In this document: positions 1 through 6,880 of the stretch, piece after piece
Layout of the letters: every line of letters starts with the position of its first letter
How positions within the stretch are numbered: the stretch's first letter is position 1
Assembly (NCBI GenBank): GCA_905215405.1
Contig: CAJMQE010000099.1
Coordinates: 1 to 12,651 of the forward strand
Source: an uncultured bacterium
Lineage (GTDB): Bacteria > Bacillota > Clostridia > Lachnospirales > Lachnospiraceae
Direction: 5' to 3'
Length of the DNA stretch: 12,651 nucleotides
Translations under genes and position numbers: made by a program
Notes under the pieces: generated by a model
What the model was told of the DNA's origin: nothing
Database searches by the model: none
Seen by the model: the letters and a program-made list of their open reading frames with translations, nothing else

Positions 1-82
1 TTATATGTTCTGAAATATCAGTAAAATCAAGGTCTATGAATTATGAAATTCTCTCGATTAGTAAGATTTATGTGATCGAAAA

Positions 83-225
83 TTTATGATATTTAAAAGA
101 TTATGTGTTTTGTAAACTTTATGTGATATAAAAGTTTTATGTGATTTAAAAGATATATGTGATTTAAAAGATTTATGCGATTTAAAAGATTTATGCGATT
201 TAATAGATATATGCGATTCGAAGAA
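83..225. repeat. Degenerate 18-bp tandem repeat array
   Basis: Contiguous units of about 18 bp with consensus tttatgcgatttaaaaga. Six consecutive units at 118-135, 136-153, 154-171, 172-189, 190-207 and 208-225 are exactly 18 bp; units 136-153, 154-171 and 172-189 differ from one another by only one or two bases. More decayed units lie at 83-100 and at 101-117 (17 bp), with a possible further remnant at 67-82. Because 18 is a multiple of three, each reading frame shows a six-residue repeat; on the minus strand this is SHKSFK. There are no spacers between units. Function unknown. Confidence 0.85.
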
Positions 226-252
226 TTCAAGTATTCCATCAATACTTGAATT
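224..252. repeat. Perfect 12-bp inverted repeat (hairpin)
   Basis: AATTCAAGTATT (224-235) and its exact reverse complement (241-252) flank a 5-base loop, CCATC. It directly abuts the 18-bp tandem array. No T-run follows on either strand, so it is not a standard intrinsic terminator. It could be a protein-binding dyad, an RNA hairpin or a remnant of a mobile element end. Confidence 0.8.
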
Positions 253-426
253 GTATAGAGTTGAACTTTCTACTATTAAGACTTTTAAAACTATAAGGCT
301 ATCCCCTATATTTACAACTTCCTTGATTAAGCCAGTTTCGTTTTCTAAAATTGAAAATATCTGGCAGAACTGCCTATTTGCAATTCCACCAGTACTATCA
401 AATAAAACAGAAACGATCAAAAGAAG

Positions 427-456
427 AACCTATCAAAAACCAACTGAACCTATCAA
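427..456. repeat. Short direct repeat, AACCTATCAA x2
   Basis: Two exact 10-bp copies at 427-436 and 447-456, 20 bp apart start to start, in the gene-free stretch downstream of the YibE/F gene. It is too short to interpret alone, but it adds to the repetitive character of 83-456. Confidence 0.5.
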
Positions 457-516
457 GAATAGATACCAATGATAAACCATGTTGGGGAATTTTAGTGCAT
501 CAGTACGTTATTACAT

Positions 517-1752
517 TTACTCTGTAATTAAATTTCGTTTATCTTTTTCTTCACTATAATCTTTTTCCTCTGTTTCGTCAACCTCTTTTTTAGAATGACA
601 GAATACCACTGCAGATAACAATGTACATATTGGCACTGTCAGTACAATTCCAAGTGTACCACATAGGCCTCTCGCAATTTCTTCTGCAATATAATCTGAA
701 TTCATCAGTTGTTCATAGGTAATTCCATAAGAATAGAATGTCAGAAGTACGGTAATTGCACTTCCCGTAAATGCCATAATCAGTGTATTACACATCGTTC
801 CGATCATATCCCTGCCAATATTAATTCCAGACAAAAACAGATGTCTTGCCGATATCGTGGTATGCTGTGTCATTTCATAAAGTGCAGATGACATAGACAT
901 TCCCACATCCATAACTGCACCTACACTGGAAATCAGAATACCCGCAAAAAGAACTTCATCTATTTTTAATCCCGTTGTTTTAGAAATCAAGATCAATGCC
1001 TCTGCCTGATCTGTATTGTAACCGGAAATATGGATCAATGATGAAAGAAGCAGAAAAATCAGACCCGATATGATCACACCCGCACCAGATGCACATGTTG
1101 CGACCCAAGTCTTCCTGCTGTTCCCATTTAGTAGAAAAAGCGTCACTGCTGTCGTCATAATTACAGCAAGGATGCAGACAAAAACAGGCGAATACCCCTT
1201 AAAAATCAATGGCAGCATAAAACCAATTACTGTATACAGTGTAAACCCAAGTCCGATCAGAGAACGTACGCCTTTTCCTCTGCCTATCATAACAATGACT
1301 GCCATCAATATTCCAGCAAACAGATAGAGATACGGGGTTCTGTAATAGCTGTACACACTAACAATCATAGTAGCATTTTCATCATCCGAAGCACGGTCGA
1401 TACAGGCAATAAACGAATCTCCTGTAGCCAGTCTTACATTATGAGTTGTTGAAAGATAATTATCAATGACCATCTGCTGGCCTTCATACTTTCCCTGTAA
1501 GATTTCAATATTCAGGCTCTGTACACCATAATACCTGTTTTTAGTAACCGAATCCTGCTTAGATTCATCTTCCACGACTTGGATTACCCTTGCTTTTGCA
1601 TAACCAAGTGCACTGCTATTATACATGGTATAATCAATTGGATTATTTTTGTTGTAGAAAAATACCATACCGCTAAATGCGATAATAAAGACTGCCAGTA
1701 TGACATCTGTTAGATTCCATTTTGATTTGATTGCTGCTAAGACTCTTCCCAT
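517..1752 (-). CDS. YibE/F family membrane protein
   Basis: Polytopic membrane protein of the YibE/F family. Its molecular function is not established; members are often placed with transport roles by context only. From the ATG at 1752 it has 411 residues. There is an N-terminal membrane segment (about 13-32), then an extracytoplasmic beta-rich region of about 100 residues, then about seven further hydrophobic segments from about residue 140 to 395. These include the glycine-rich stretches typical of the family (GILISSVGAVMDVGMSMSSA and the GRDMIGTMCNTLIMAF segment). It ends in a charged tail rich in E, K and D. The frame stays open to an ATG at 1764, but GGAGAG at 1757-1762 lies 4 bases before the ATG at 1752, so the shorter start is preferred. 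The family assignment is firm; substrate and role are not. It lies downstream of the surface phosphatase gene, with 285 bp and a hairpin between them, so cotranscription is uncertain. Confidence 0.88.
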   Translation of the reverse strand: MGRVLAAIKSKWNLTDVILAVFIIAFSGMVFFYNKNNPIDYTMYNSSALGYAKARVIQVVEDESKQDSVTKNRYYGVQSLNIEILQGKYEGQQMVIDNYLSTTHNVRLATGDSFIACIDRASDDENATMIVSVYSYYRTPYLYLFAGILMAVIVMIGRGKGVRSLIGLGFTLYTVIGFMLPLIFKGYSPVFVCILAVIMTTAVTLFLLNGNSRKTWVATCASGAGVIISGLIFLLLSSLIHISGYNTDQAEALILISKTTGLKIDEVLFAGILISSVGAVMDVGMSMSSALYEMTQHTTISARHLFLSGINIGRDMIGTMCNTLIMAFTGSAITVLLTFYSYGITYEQLMNSDYIAEEIARGLCGTLGIVLTVPICTLLSAVVFCHSKKEVDETEEKDYSEEKDKRNLITE

Positions 1753-1756
1753 ATGT

Positions 1757-1762
1757 CTCTCC
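1757..1762 (-). promoter_or_regulatory. Ribosome binding site deciding the YibE/F start
   Basis: GGAGAG on the minus strand, ending 4 bases before the ATG at 1752. The alternative ATG at 1764 overlaps it and has only a weak AGAAAG-type sequence upstream. Confidence 0.6.
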
Positions 1763-1785
1763 ATTTCTGCTTTCTGTTGATATCA

Positions 1786-1819
1786 GAAAATGTCAGATGC
1801 ACTCTCATGCATCCGACAT
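1786..1819 (-). terminator. Hairpin with short T-run between phosphatase and YibE/F genes
   Basis: Reading the minus strand, ATGTC-G-GATGCA pairs with TGCATC-T-GACAT around a 6-base loop (1790-1819), 11 pairs with one mismatch, followed by TTTTCTG. The form fits an intrinsic terminator for the phosphatase transcript. It ends only about 38 bases before the YibE/F start, leaving no room for a promoter after it. It may therefore be an attenuator in the YibE/F leader or a partial terminator. The rest of the 285-bp gap (1753-2037) holds only short unrecognised frames and no clear promoter. Confidence 0.5.
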
Positions 1820-2037
1820 CTCTTACATTATCTTTTTGATTTCTTCGTTCACATTGAACAAACTTACGCTTTCGCATCTTTTAAATACGATTGCTGTTCA
1901 TTTCGGACTGTTATTATTAAGAATTTCTATCTGCCAGATTTTTTTAATTTTACTCACCCTGTTTGAAACAATGATTCTACTCATGATAGAGGCTGGATTT
2001 CTGCTCTTTTGAGCAATACTCTCTCCTCTGTCAGTCC

Positions 2038-4299
2038 CTAGTATTCCTCATTTTCCTTTTTTGTCTTATAAGCATAGGCACCTGCACCTGCAAGAACAAA
2101 TGCTGCAATTGCTCCGATCATGGCAACTTTTGCTGCTGGAGATGTATCTCCTGTCTTAGGTGTTGAGCCTTTGCCATTTGTTCCATTTCCTGATGTAACA
2201 GTTACTTTTGTGCCAGCTGCTGTAGAACTTTCTACTTCTGCCTGATCCTCTGAAACACTACCTGTCTGTGTCTGAGTTTCCTCTACTGTTTCCTGCGAAG
2301 CATCTGTAGTTGCTGCATCTGTACCTGTCTGATCCTCGTCTTTTTTGTCAGTTTCATCATTTTTAACTGGTGTCTTATTGATGGTAAACTGATCTACAAT
2401 ACTCAGGTCTCCGGTTCTGTAAGTAACGATCTGGAAAGAATCTTCTGTTACGTTAACTTTCGTAATATTAGCTGTGTGTTCCTGATTCTTAACCGCTACA
2501 TAATTTCCAGATAAACTGTTAGAAAATTCATAGTATTTACTACCACTTGCTGAATTTGCTGTAATGTATACAAGACCCTCTGGATCTGTTACTTCATTTA
2601 CAACGGAACCATCTGCGTTATAAGATTCATCAAGAACTTCTGTTCCATTCATCATCAAGCTTCGTGTATACACATGATCATGGCCCATAAGAACCACATC
2701 GATGTCAAGTTCATTTAATGCTGGTGCAAGTGTTGTTCTTCTTTCAAGAATATCTGCATCTGTTGCATGACTGGCTGTACTGTAAATAGAATGATGGAAG
2801 ATTACTACTTTCCATCTTGCATCTGTATTCTTGGCAATTGCATTTTCCATAAATTCTTTATGTTCTGCAGTACTTCTGTTGTTAGAATTAAGGATCATGA
2901 AAAGTGTATTTCCATAAGTATACCAGTAATCTCCTTCTGCACTATCTGTACCACCATTACCGAGGTTACTTACATTTGGCATGTTGAAATGTGTATTATA
3001 TGCTGTTCCTTTGTTATCGTGGTTACCAACTGCTGAAGCAAGAGGAATTGTATATAATGCACTGCCTTCATAGTTACTTAAAAATGCATCATACTGTAAT
3101 TCACTTGCAAATGCTTCTACATGATCTCCTGCATCCTGAATGAAGCTAAGATCTGAGAATAAGGAGTTGCTCTTTAACAGATTCAATGTATGTTTCCATC
3201 CATCTTTATCAGCTGTCAGATCACCTGAAGAACCAAGCTGTGGATCGCCTGCAAATGCAAAGCTATAGAAATCTGTACTTTTTGTTGTCGTTGTATATAC
3301 GTCTGACCATACACCATTGTTTCCCACTCTGTATACATAAGCTGTATTTTCTTCCAGACCACTGATTGCAGCCTTATTACTTGTATAAATGCCTCCCTGT
3401 GTCATTTCTGTTGTTGCATTATATTCTTTTGCTGCACTAACAGGAAATTCTGAGCCACTCATATCGGCTTTCTTTGCGATCTGTACGACTCCACCATTTG
3501 TTGCAAGTGAATGCCATGTCACATTTAATTTAGTTGCATCTGAGCCAATATTTAAAGAATTTGCTTTCAATGCATCTCTTTCTGGAAGTGTTGACTCGTC
3601 CGGATTCAGTGTAAATGAATTCATCTTGAAGTATGCATTGCTCTCAGCTGATGTCTTATGAAGTTCCACTGAAATAACATTTGTTCCATCTACCAGCATA
3701 TCGCTGACATCCCTCATGGAAACATTTGCATTTTGTGGTGCTGATACCGTCTGAAGACTTCCATATCCTAAGTTGTTCTTATGACTTCCTGAGCCTGTAT
3801 CTTCTGTCTTGTATCCGGCTGCTGGTACATTGACACTGGTCAGCTGCTGTCCATTCAGATATACGATTGCTGCATCTTTATAATCAAAATTCAGATTCAG
3901 ACCATATACATCCGTTGCACTGTCTACATTAAAATATCCTCTGAAGAAATATGCCGCTGCATCATCATTAAGATCAGTACCCGTTCCCTCAGTAGCATCC
4001 GTTGCAAATGCGCCTGTACTTTCTTTCCAGGAATCATCATTGAAATTAGAATCTTTATCGCCATCCCCGTACTTTCTTGTCCAGCCTGTATACTGTCCCC
4101 ATTTTGACTGGGCGATCGTTCCCATTGCTGGATCACTGCCATCATCTACGTATTTCCAGGTACTTGTACTGTCACAGACTGTTGTTGCCTGTGCTCCATC
4201 TGATGCCTTTGCCGCACTGACGAACCAGGTGCCACTGCCTGTTACCGCCAGCGTTAATGCCATTGCTGCTGCAAACATTCCTTTTAAATTTTTTTTCAA
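2038..4299 (-). CDS. Cell-wall-anchored calcineurin-like metallophosphoesterase (purple acid phosphatase-like)
   Basis: Secreted, surface-attached phosphoesterase of 753 residues from the TTG start. A Sec signal peptide spans about residues 1-32 (KK near the N terminus, then AAAMALTLAVTG, then VSAAKA). Next comes a beta-sandwich-like region to about 230 and a fibronectin-III-like domain of purple acid phosphatase type (about 240-340). The calcineurin-like catalytic domain (about 345-590) carries all the metal-ligand motifs in order: GDPQ (351-354), GDH (391-393), GNHD (425-428), HH (502-503) and GHDH (539-542). The C terminus has a T/D/E-rich wall-spanning linker (about 640-710), TPKTGD (713-718), a hydrophobic segment and a basic tail, a sortase sorting signal. 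It probably hydrolyses extracellular phosphate esters; the substrate is unknown. The frame stays open to 4395, but the upstream codons lack a ribosome site. A candidate Pho box lies upstream. The gene stands alone between terminators. Confidence 0.92.
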   Translation of the reverse strand: MKKNLKGMFAAAMALTLAVTGSGTWFVSAAKASDGAQATTVCDSTSTWKYVDDGSDPAMGTIAQSKWGQYTGWTRKYGDGDKDSNFNDDSWKESTGAFATDATEGTGTDLNDDAAAYFFRGYFNVDSATDVYGLNLNFDYKDAAIVYLNGQQLTSVNVPAAGYKTEDTGSGSHKNNLGYGSLQTVSAPQNANVSMRDVSDMLVDGTNVISVELHKTSAESNAYFKMNSFTLNPDESTLPERDALKANSLNIGSDATKLNVTWHSLATNGGVVQIAKKADMSGSEFPVSAAKEYNATTEMTQGGIYTSNKAAISGLEENTAYVYRVGNNGVWSDVYTTTTKSTDFYSFAFAGDPQLGSSGDLTADKDGWKHTLNLLKSNSLFSDLSFIQDAGDHVEAFASELQYDAFLSNYEGSALYTIPLASAVGNHDNKGTAYNTHFNMPNVSNLGNGGTDSAEGDYWYTYGNTLFMILNSNNRSTAEHKEFMENAIAKNTDARWKVVIFHHSIYSTASHATDADILERRTTLAPALNELDIDVVLMGHDHVYTRSLMMNGTEVLDESYNADGSVVNEVTDPEGLVYITANSASGSKYYEFSNSLSGNYVAVKNQEHTANITKVNVTEDSFQIVTYRTGDLSIVDQFTINKTPVKNDETDKKDEDQTGTDAATTDASQETVEETQTQTGSVSEDQAEVESSTAAGTKVTVTSGNGTNGKGSTPKTGDTSPAAKVAMIGAIAAFVLAGAGAYAYKTKKENEEY

Positions 4300-4308
4300 T
4301 GTTTTTCT

Positions 4309-4314
4309 CCTCCT
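4309..4314 (-). promoter_or_regulatory. Perfect AGGAGG fixing a TTG start for the phosphatase
   Basis: AGGAGG on the minus strand lies 9 bases before TTG (4299-4297), which begins a classic signal peptide (MKKNLKGMF...). The alternative in-frame ATGs at 4395, 4341 and 4320 have no Shine-Dalgarno sequence, and the last would turn AGGAGG into coding sequence (two Arg codons). Confidence 0.75.
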
Positions 4315-4381
4315 GCTCATAAAAGCGTTTTTGTTGCTCATTGAATTTTTGTTTTTAGCTATTATTAAAACTACGCATTTA

Positions 4382-4436
4382 ATCATAATGAGCATTTGTA
4401 AAAAGTTGTGGCAATCTTGTGTAAAATCTGGCTAAA
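4382..4436 (-). promoter_or_regulatory. Candidate Pho box and -10 element for the phosphatase gene
   Basis: On the minus strand, hexamers TTTAGC (4436-4431), TTTACA (4425-4420), TTGCCA (4414-4409) and TTTTAC (4403-4398; TTTACA one base on) recur at exact 11-bp steps. A TATGAT -10 follows at 4387-4382, with no good -35 at the expected place. Relative to a start site near 4376, the repeats span about -21 to -60. In Bacillus, PhoP activates from TT(A/C/T)ACA-like repeats at 11-bp period in just this position. The hexamer matches are uneven, so the assignment is inferred from spacing, position and gene function together. Confidence 0.5.
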
Positions 4437-4451
4437 AACTTTCTATGCATG

Positions 4452-4484
4452 AAAAAAAGAGGAAAGCAATGCTTTCCTCTTTTT
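4452..4484 (-). terminator. Strong intrinsic terminator after the esterase gene
   Basis: GAGGAAAGC and GCTTTCCTC pair around a 3-base loop (4459-4479), extended by A/T pairs on both sides. On the minus strand a run of seven T follows. It lies 24 bases after the esterase stop and closes the cupin-CMD-esterase unit. The flanking A and T tracts would also let it work on the plus strand. Confidence 0.92.
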
Positions 4485-4508
4485 CATATCATTAAAGTTT
4501 TCTAATTC

Positions 4509-5579
4509 CTACTGTAAAAATATACGCTTGGCAAAATTATAAAAAGATGGAGCCCAGGTACTATAATCGTGATTTCCACCATCGATCATATCATAAACGT
4601 GGTTAATTCCCTTGCTGGTCATGACCTGATCATAATACTGGGTGCATTCAATATCCCATGGATCCTGCGAGCCAACTGTCAGTAATATATAGTAAGGAGC
4701 CGTATCTGAATTTTGTATCACAAAATCATCCATCATCGGTACATTCCAAAATGTATCTTTGTAATATTCTGTGGGAATCACACCTGGACACGGCGCTAGC
4801 GACGCAATATACCCAATTCGATCCTGTAGCAGGAAACCTATCCCCAAAGATTCTGTTCCTCCCTGTGAAAGTCCAATAATTGCTGTATTTTCACGGCCAG
4901 TTTTCACTGGAAAACGAGATGCAACATATGGCATCAGATCATTCGCAAGATCATTTTGAAAATTATCATAAGCTGCTCGCTGCTCATAGCCATCACATTC
5001 CTCATATGTACGCTGGTCTGTCCACATATTTGGCATGACAACAATCGCTGGTTTTGCAAGACCATCCGCAATCATATTCCCATAAATAGTACGAATGAAC
5101 TGCCATTCTTCCTGGTTTCCGCCAAAACCATGTAATGCATAGATGACTGGATACTGCTGCGTCTCTATATATCCAGGTGGCAGAAGGACTGCAAATTCCT
5201 TGTCCTGCTGAATCGTTGACGAATAATAAGAAATGTGTTCCATATAATATCCGTACTTCACTCCGGCACGTTCTGTATCATACCCATCCGGTACCTGAAA
5301 GTTCTGGTCTGCAGCCGCCTCTTCCTGTGTCAGATAGCTGCCAGCTGAATTCCCCGCCTGTGCCTGCACACCTGCCGTATTTCCATTGTTTGAACCACTC
5401 GGCGTCATAATATTATCTGAAGCACCACTCCTGTTCGCTACCGTATTTTGCACAGCTGTGGATTCATTTTTTTTAGAACTCTGCTCTGTATTCTGGCATG
5501 CTGTCAGACCCGTCAGCAAAAATAGCGTGCAGACAAGGCTGCCAATTCGATATGCATACTTTTTCCAATTTTTATACAT
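4509..5579 (-). CDS. Esterase-D/CE1-like alpha/beta-hydrolase lipoprotein
   Basis: Predicted lipid-anchored extracellular serine esterase, 356 residues. The signal peptide ends in the lipobox LTAC (25-28), with Cys28 the lipidated residue. A linker rich in S, N, G, A and T (30-80) leads to the hydrolase domain. Visible features are the oxyanion-type HGFGG (150-154), the nucleophile elbow GLSQG with Ser238, a likely acid at Asp306 (GSQDPWD) and the likely His337 (GGNHDYSTW). This is the putative-esterase family that includes feruloyl and acetyl-xylan esterases of carbohydrate esterase family 1; the substrate cannot be told here. The start is supported by GAGGAG about 8 bases upstream. It is 90 bases downstream of the CMD gene with no terminator between, so it is probably the third gene of that operon. 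An 11-bp tandem array fills most of the gap. Confidence 0.9.
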   Translation of the reverse strand: MYKNWKKYAYRIGSLVCTLFLLTGLTACQNTEQSSKKNESTAVQNTVANRSGASDNIMTPSGSNNGNTAGVQAQAGNSAGSYLTQEEAAADQNFQVPDGYDTERAGVKYGYYMEHISYYSSTIQQDKEFAVLLPPGYIETQQYPVIYALHGFGGNQEEWQFIRTIYGNMIADGLAKPAIVVMPNMWTDQRTYEECDGYEQRAAYDNFQNDLANDLMPYVASRFPVKTGRENTAIIGLSQGGTESLGIGFLLQDRIGYIASLAPCPGVIPTEYYKDTFWNVPMMDDFVIQNSDTAPYYILLTVGSQDPWDIECTQYYDQVMTSKGINHVYDMIDGGNHDYSTWAPSFYNFAKRIFLQ

Positions 5580-5627
5580 TTTCCCATCTCCTCTACCTGC
5601 CAGTAGTTTGATTTCTCAGATTATCTT

Positions 5628-5682
5628 ATCTGCCTTCTATCTGCCTTCTATCTGCCTTCTATCTGCCTTCTATCTGCCTTCT
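5628..5682. repeat. 11-bp perfect tandem repeat, five copies
   Basis: Five exact head-to-tail copies of atctgccttct (5628-5638, 5639-5649, 5650-5660, 5661-5671, 5672-5682). On the minus strand the unit reads agaaggcagat. The first unit read by the ribosome encodes the last residues of the CMD protein and, at its junction with the next unit, its TAG stop (5672-5670). The other units form the leader before the esterase gene, ending 48 bases before its ATG. Copy number could change by slippage without altering the CMD protein, but it would change the spacing or RNA structure ahead of the esterase. Confidence 0.97.
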
Positions 5683-6359
5683 GCAGCTTTGTTAATACAT
5701 GCAATCGCATTAAGGCTTCTAGGATATCCAATGTATGGAACACACTGTGATACCACACTGATGAGGAACTGTTTGTCATTTCCAAGGTTCATATTGCCTG
5801 CCGCATGACTTGTAAGCTGTGGTTCACAACCACCCTGTGCTGCGATATAACAAAATGTGATCATTTCTCTCTGCTTTAAATTCAAACCAGTTCTTGTATA
5901 AATATCACCAAAACAGTTGCCAGCGAGCCAGCGATTGATATGACCACCTTTGTAAAATTCTTTCATACCATCACCAAATATATCGACCTGTGCCTGCACA
6001 CCTTTTTCCAGACGATCTTCCATCGTTGTTGTGGCCTGCTTTGGTAATGGCAGCTCAATTCCTGCCGCTGTCATAATTTCATTTGTCACTTTTAAAAATT
6101 CTTTAACTCTGCCAATTCCAAGATAATCAACTGCCTGATAAACAATTTCTTTGACTTCAACAGGTGTCACTGCACCTTTCAGAGCCTCTGCCAGAACTTC
6201 TTTATACTCTTCAATCCCCTGACAACCGAGCAGTGTTGCAAGAATTGCCATGTATCTGGTCTTTTCATCAAGTTTAACACTTTCTTCACTGACTACTTCC
6301 TGATTTCTGAAAGCATCAAATCTTTCCATAAATTCCGCATCTGTTTTATAATAATCCAA
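5670..6359 (-). CDS. Tandem carboxymuconolactone decarboxylase (CMD/AhpD-like) family protein
   Basis: A 229-residue protein with two CMD-type helical domains (about 30-90 and 145-225). The second carries the recognisable active-site segment, an REMITFCYIAAQGGCE-type stretch with Cys178 and His185. The Cys-x-x-Cys of AhpD peroxidase partners is reduced to Cys-x-x-Gln, so a classic disulfide relay is not expected from this motif. The first domain has LGCQG (Cys46) in place of the motif. Members are linked to redox or small-molecule stress functions, and the reaction is usually unknown. The frame is open to 6395, but AGGAGG at 6373-6368 lies 8 bases before TTG (6359), so the shorter TTG start is preferred. 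It is second in an operon with the cupin gene, with a 45-base gap. The last residues (EGR) and the stop fall within the 11-bp tandem array. Confidence 0.9.
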   Translation of the reverse strand: MDYYKTDAEFMERFDAFRNQEVVSEESVKLDEKTRYMAILATLLGCQGIEEYKEVLAEALKGAVTPVEVKEIVYQAVDYLGIGRVKEFLKVTNEIMTAAGIELPLPKQATTTMEDRLEKGVQAQVDIFGDGMKEFYKGGHINRWLAGNCFGDIYTRTGLNLKQREMITFCYIAAQGGCEPQLTSHAAGNMNLGNDKQFLISVVSQCVPYIGYPRSLNAIACINKAAEGR

Positions 6360-6367
6360 TTGCTGTT

Positions 6368-6373
6368 CCTCCT
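6368..6373 (-). promoter_or_regulatory. Perfect AGGAGG fixing a TTG start for the CMD gene
   Basis: AGGAGG on the minus strand is 8 bases before TTG (6359-6357). The longer frame from 6395 has no ribosome binding site and would read this element as Glu-Glu codons. Confidence 0.72.
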
Positions 6374-6404
6374 TACAAAATTTTCTTCTGACCAACGGTT
6401 TCTT

Positions 6405-6842
6405 TTATTTTAACTTTGCATAATCTTCGTCGGAAACTGGTTCACACCATTCATTACTACAGTTCTCACCAGGACATTCAACTGCAATATGACTGAACCA
6501 TGTATCTTTCTGTGCGCCGTGAAAATGTTTTACACCTGGTTCAATATAGACAACATCTCCCGGATTCAGTTCCTGTGGATCTTTTCCCCATTCCTGATAC
6601 CAGCCTTTTCCTGCTGTACATACAAGGATCTGTCCACCACCTTTATCTGCATGGTGAATATGCCAGTTGTTTCTGCAGCCTGGTTCAAATGTTACGTTTG
6701 CAAGGAAAACAGGACATTTTCCAATTTCAGTCAAAGGTTTTAAAAAGGATTCTCCTGTAAAGTACTGTGCATATCCGTCATTAGGTGCACCTACACCAAA
6801 CATATCTGCCTTTTCAAACGCTTCTTTATTATCATATTTCAT
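6405..6842 (-). CDS. Small single-domain cupin protein
   Basis: A 145-residue cytoplasmic cupin. Motif 1 is NNWHIHHADKGGGQILVCTA, with metal-ligand candidates His61, His63 or His64, and Gln71. Motif 2 is PGDVVYIEPGVKHFHGA, with His106. The spacing fits a metal-binding beta barrel. Cupins of this type commonly sit beside CMD proteins in Clostridia and other bacteria; the pair is often annotated as stress or oxidoreductase-associated, with no defined reaction. The start is supported by GGAGG, 9 bases upstream of the ATG. It is the first gene after the MerR-type promoter and is followed by the CMD gene after 45 bases. Confidence 0.92.
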   Translation of the reverse strand: MKYDNKEAFEKADMFGVGAPNDGYAQYFTGESFLKPLTEIGKCPVFLANVTFEPGCRNNWHIHHADKGGGQILVCTAGKGWYQEWGKDPQELNPGDVVYIEPGVKHFHGAQKDTWFSHIAVECPGENCSNEWCEPVSDEDYAKLK

Positions 6843-6880
6843 CTGACTATACCTCCGTTACTACTTATTTGATTATTTTC

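Larger units (their letters stand above)
58..420 (-). other. Doubtful 120-codon open frame, possible gene remnant
   Basis: An open frame of 120 codons starting at TTG (420-418). The first 70 or so residues look like ordinary protein (for example the segment FDSTGGIANRQF and then ILENETGLIKEVV, faintly like a winged-helix tail). The C-terminal 50 residues are simply the translation of the 18-bp tandem array. There is no Shine-Dalgarno sequence before the TTG and an in-frame TAG lies 9 bases upstream. I do not recognise the family. It may be the decayed 3' part of a gene, or no gene at all. The whole 1-516 stretch holds no convincing gene besides this, the array and the hairpin. Confidence 0.2.

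Noticed and set aside
83..225. CRISPR-like array
   Set aside because: The 18-bp units are contiguous with no spacers, are too short for CRISPR repeats, and no cas gene is present.
224..252. Intrinsic terminator for the YibE/F transcript
   Set aside because: The stem is perfect but AT-rich, and no T-run follows on the minus strand; it is also about 270 bases beyond the stop codon.
251..472. Plus-strand 73-residue open frame in the gene-poor start region
   Set aside because: No ribosome binding site, no recognisable family, and it lies opposite another doubtful frame; probably non-coding.
1731..2012. Plus-strand hydrophobic 93-residue frame between YibE/F and phosphatase genes
   Set aside because: No ribosome site. 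It overlaps the YibE/F 5' end and its leader hairpin, and its hydrophobicity follows from T-rich DNA.
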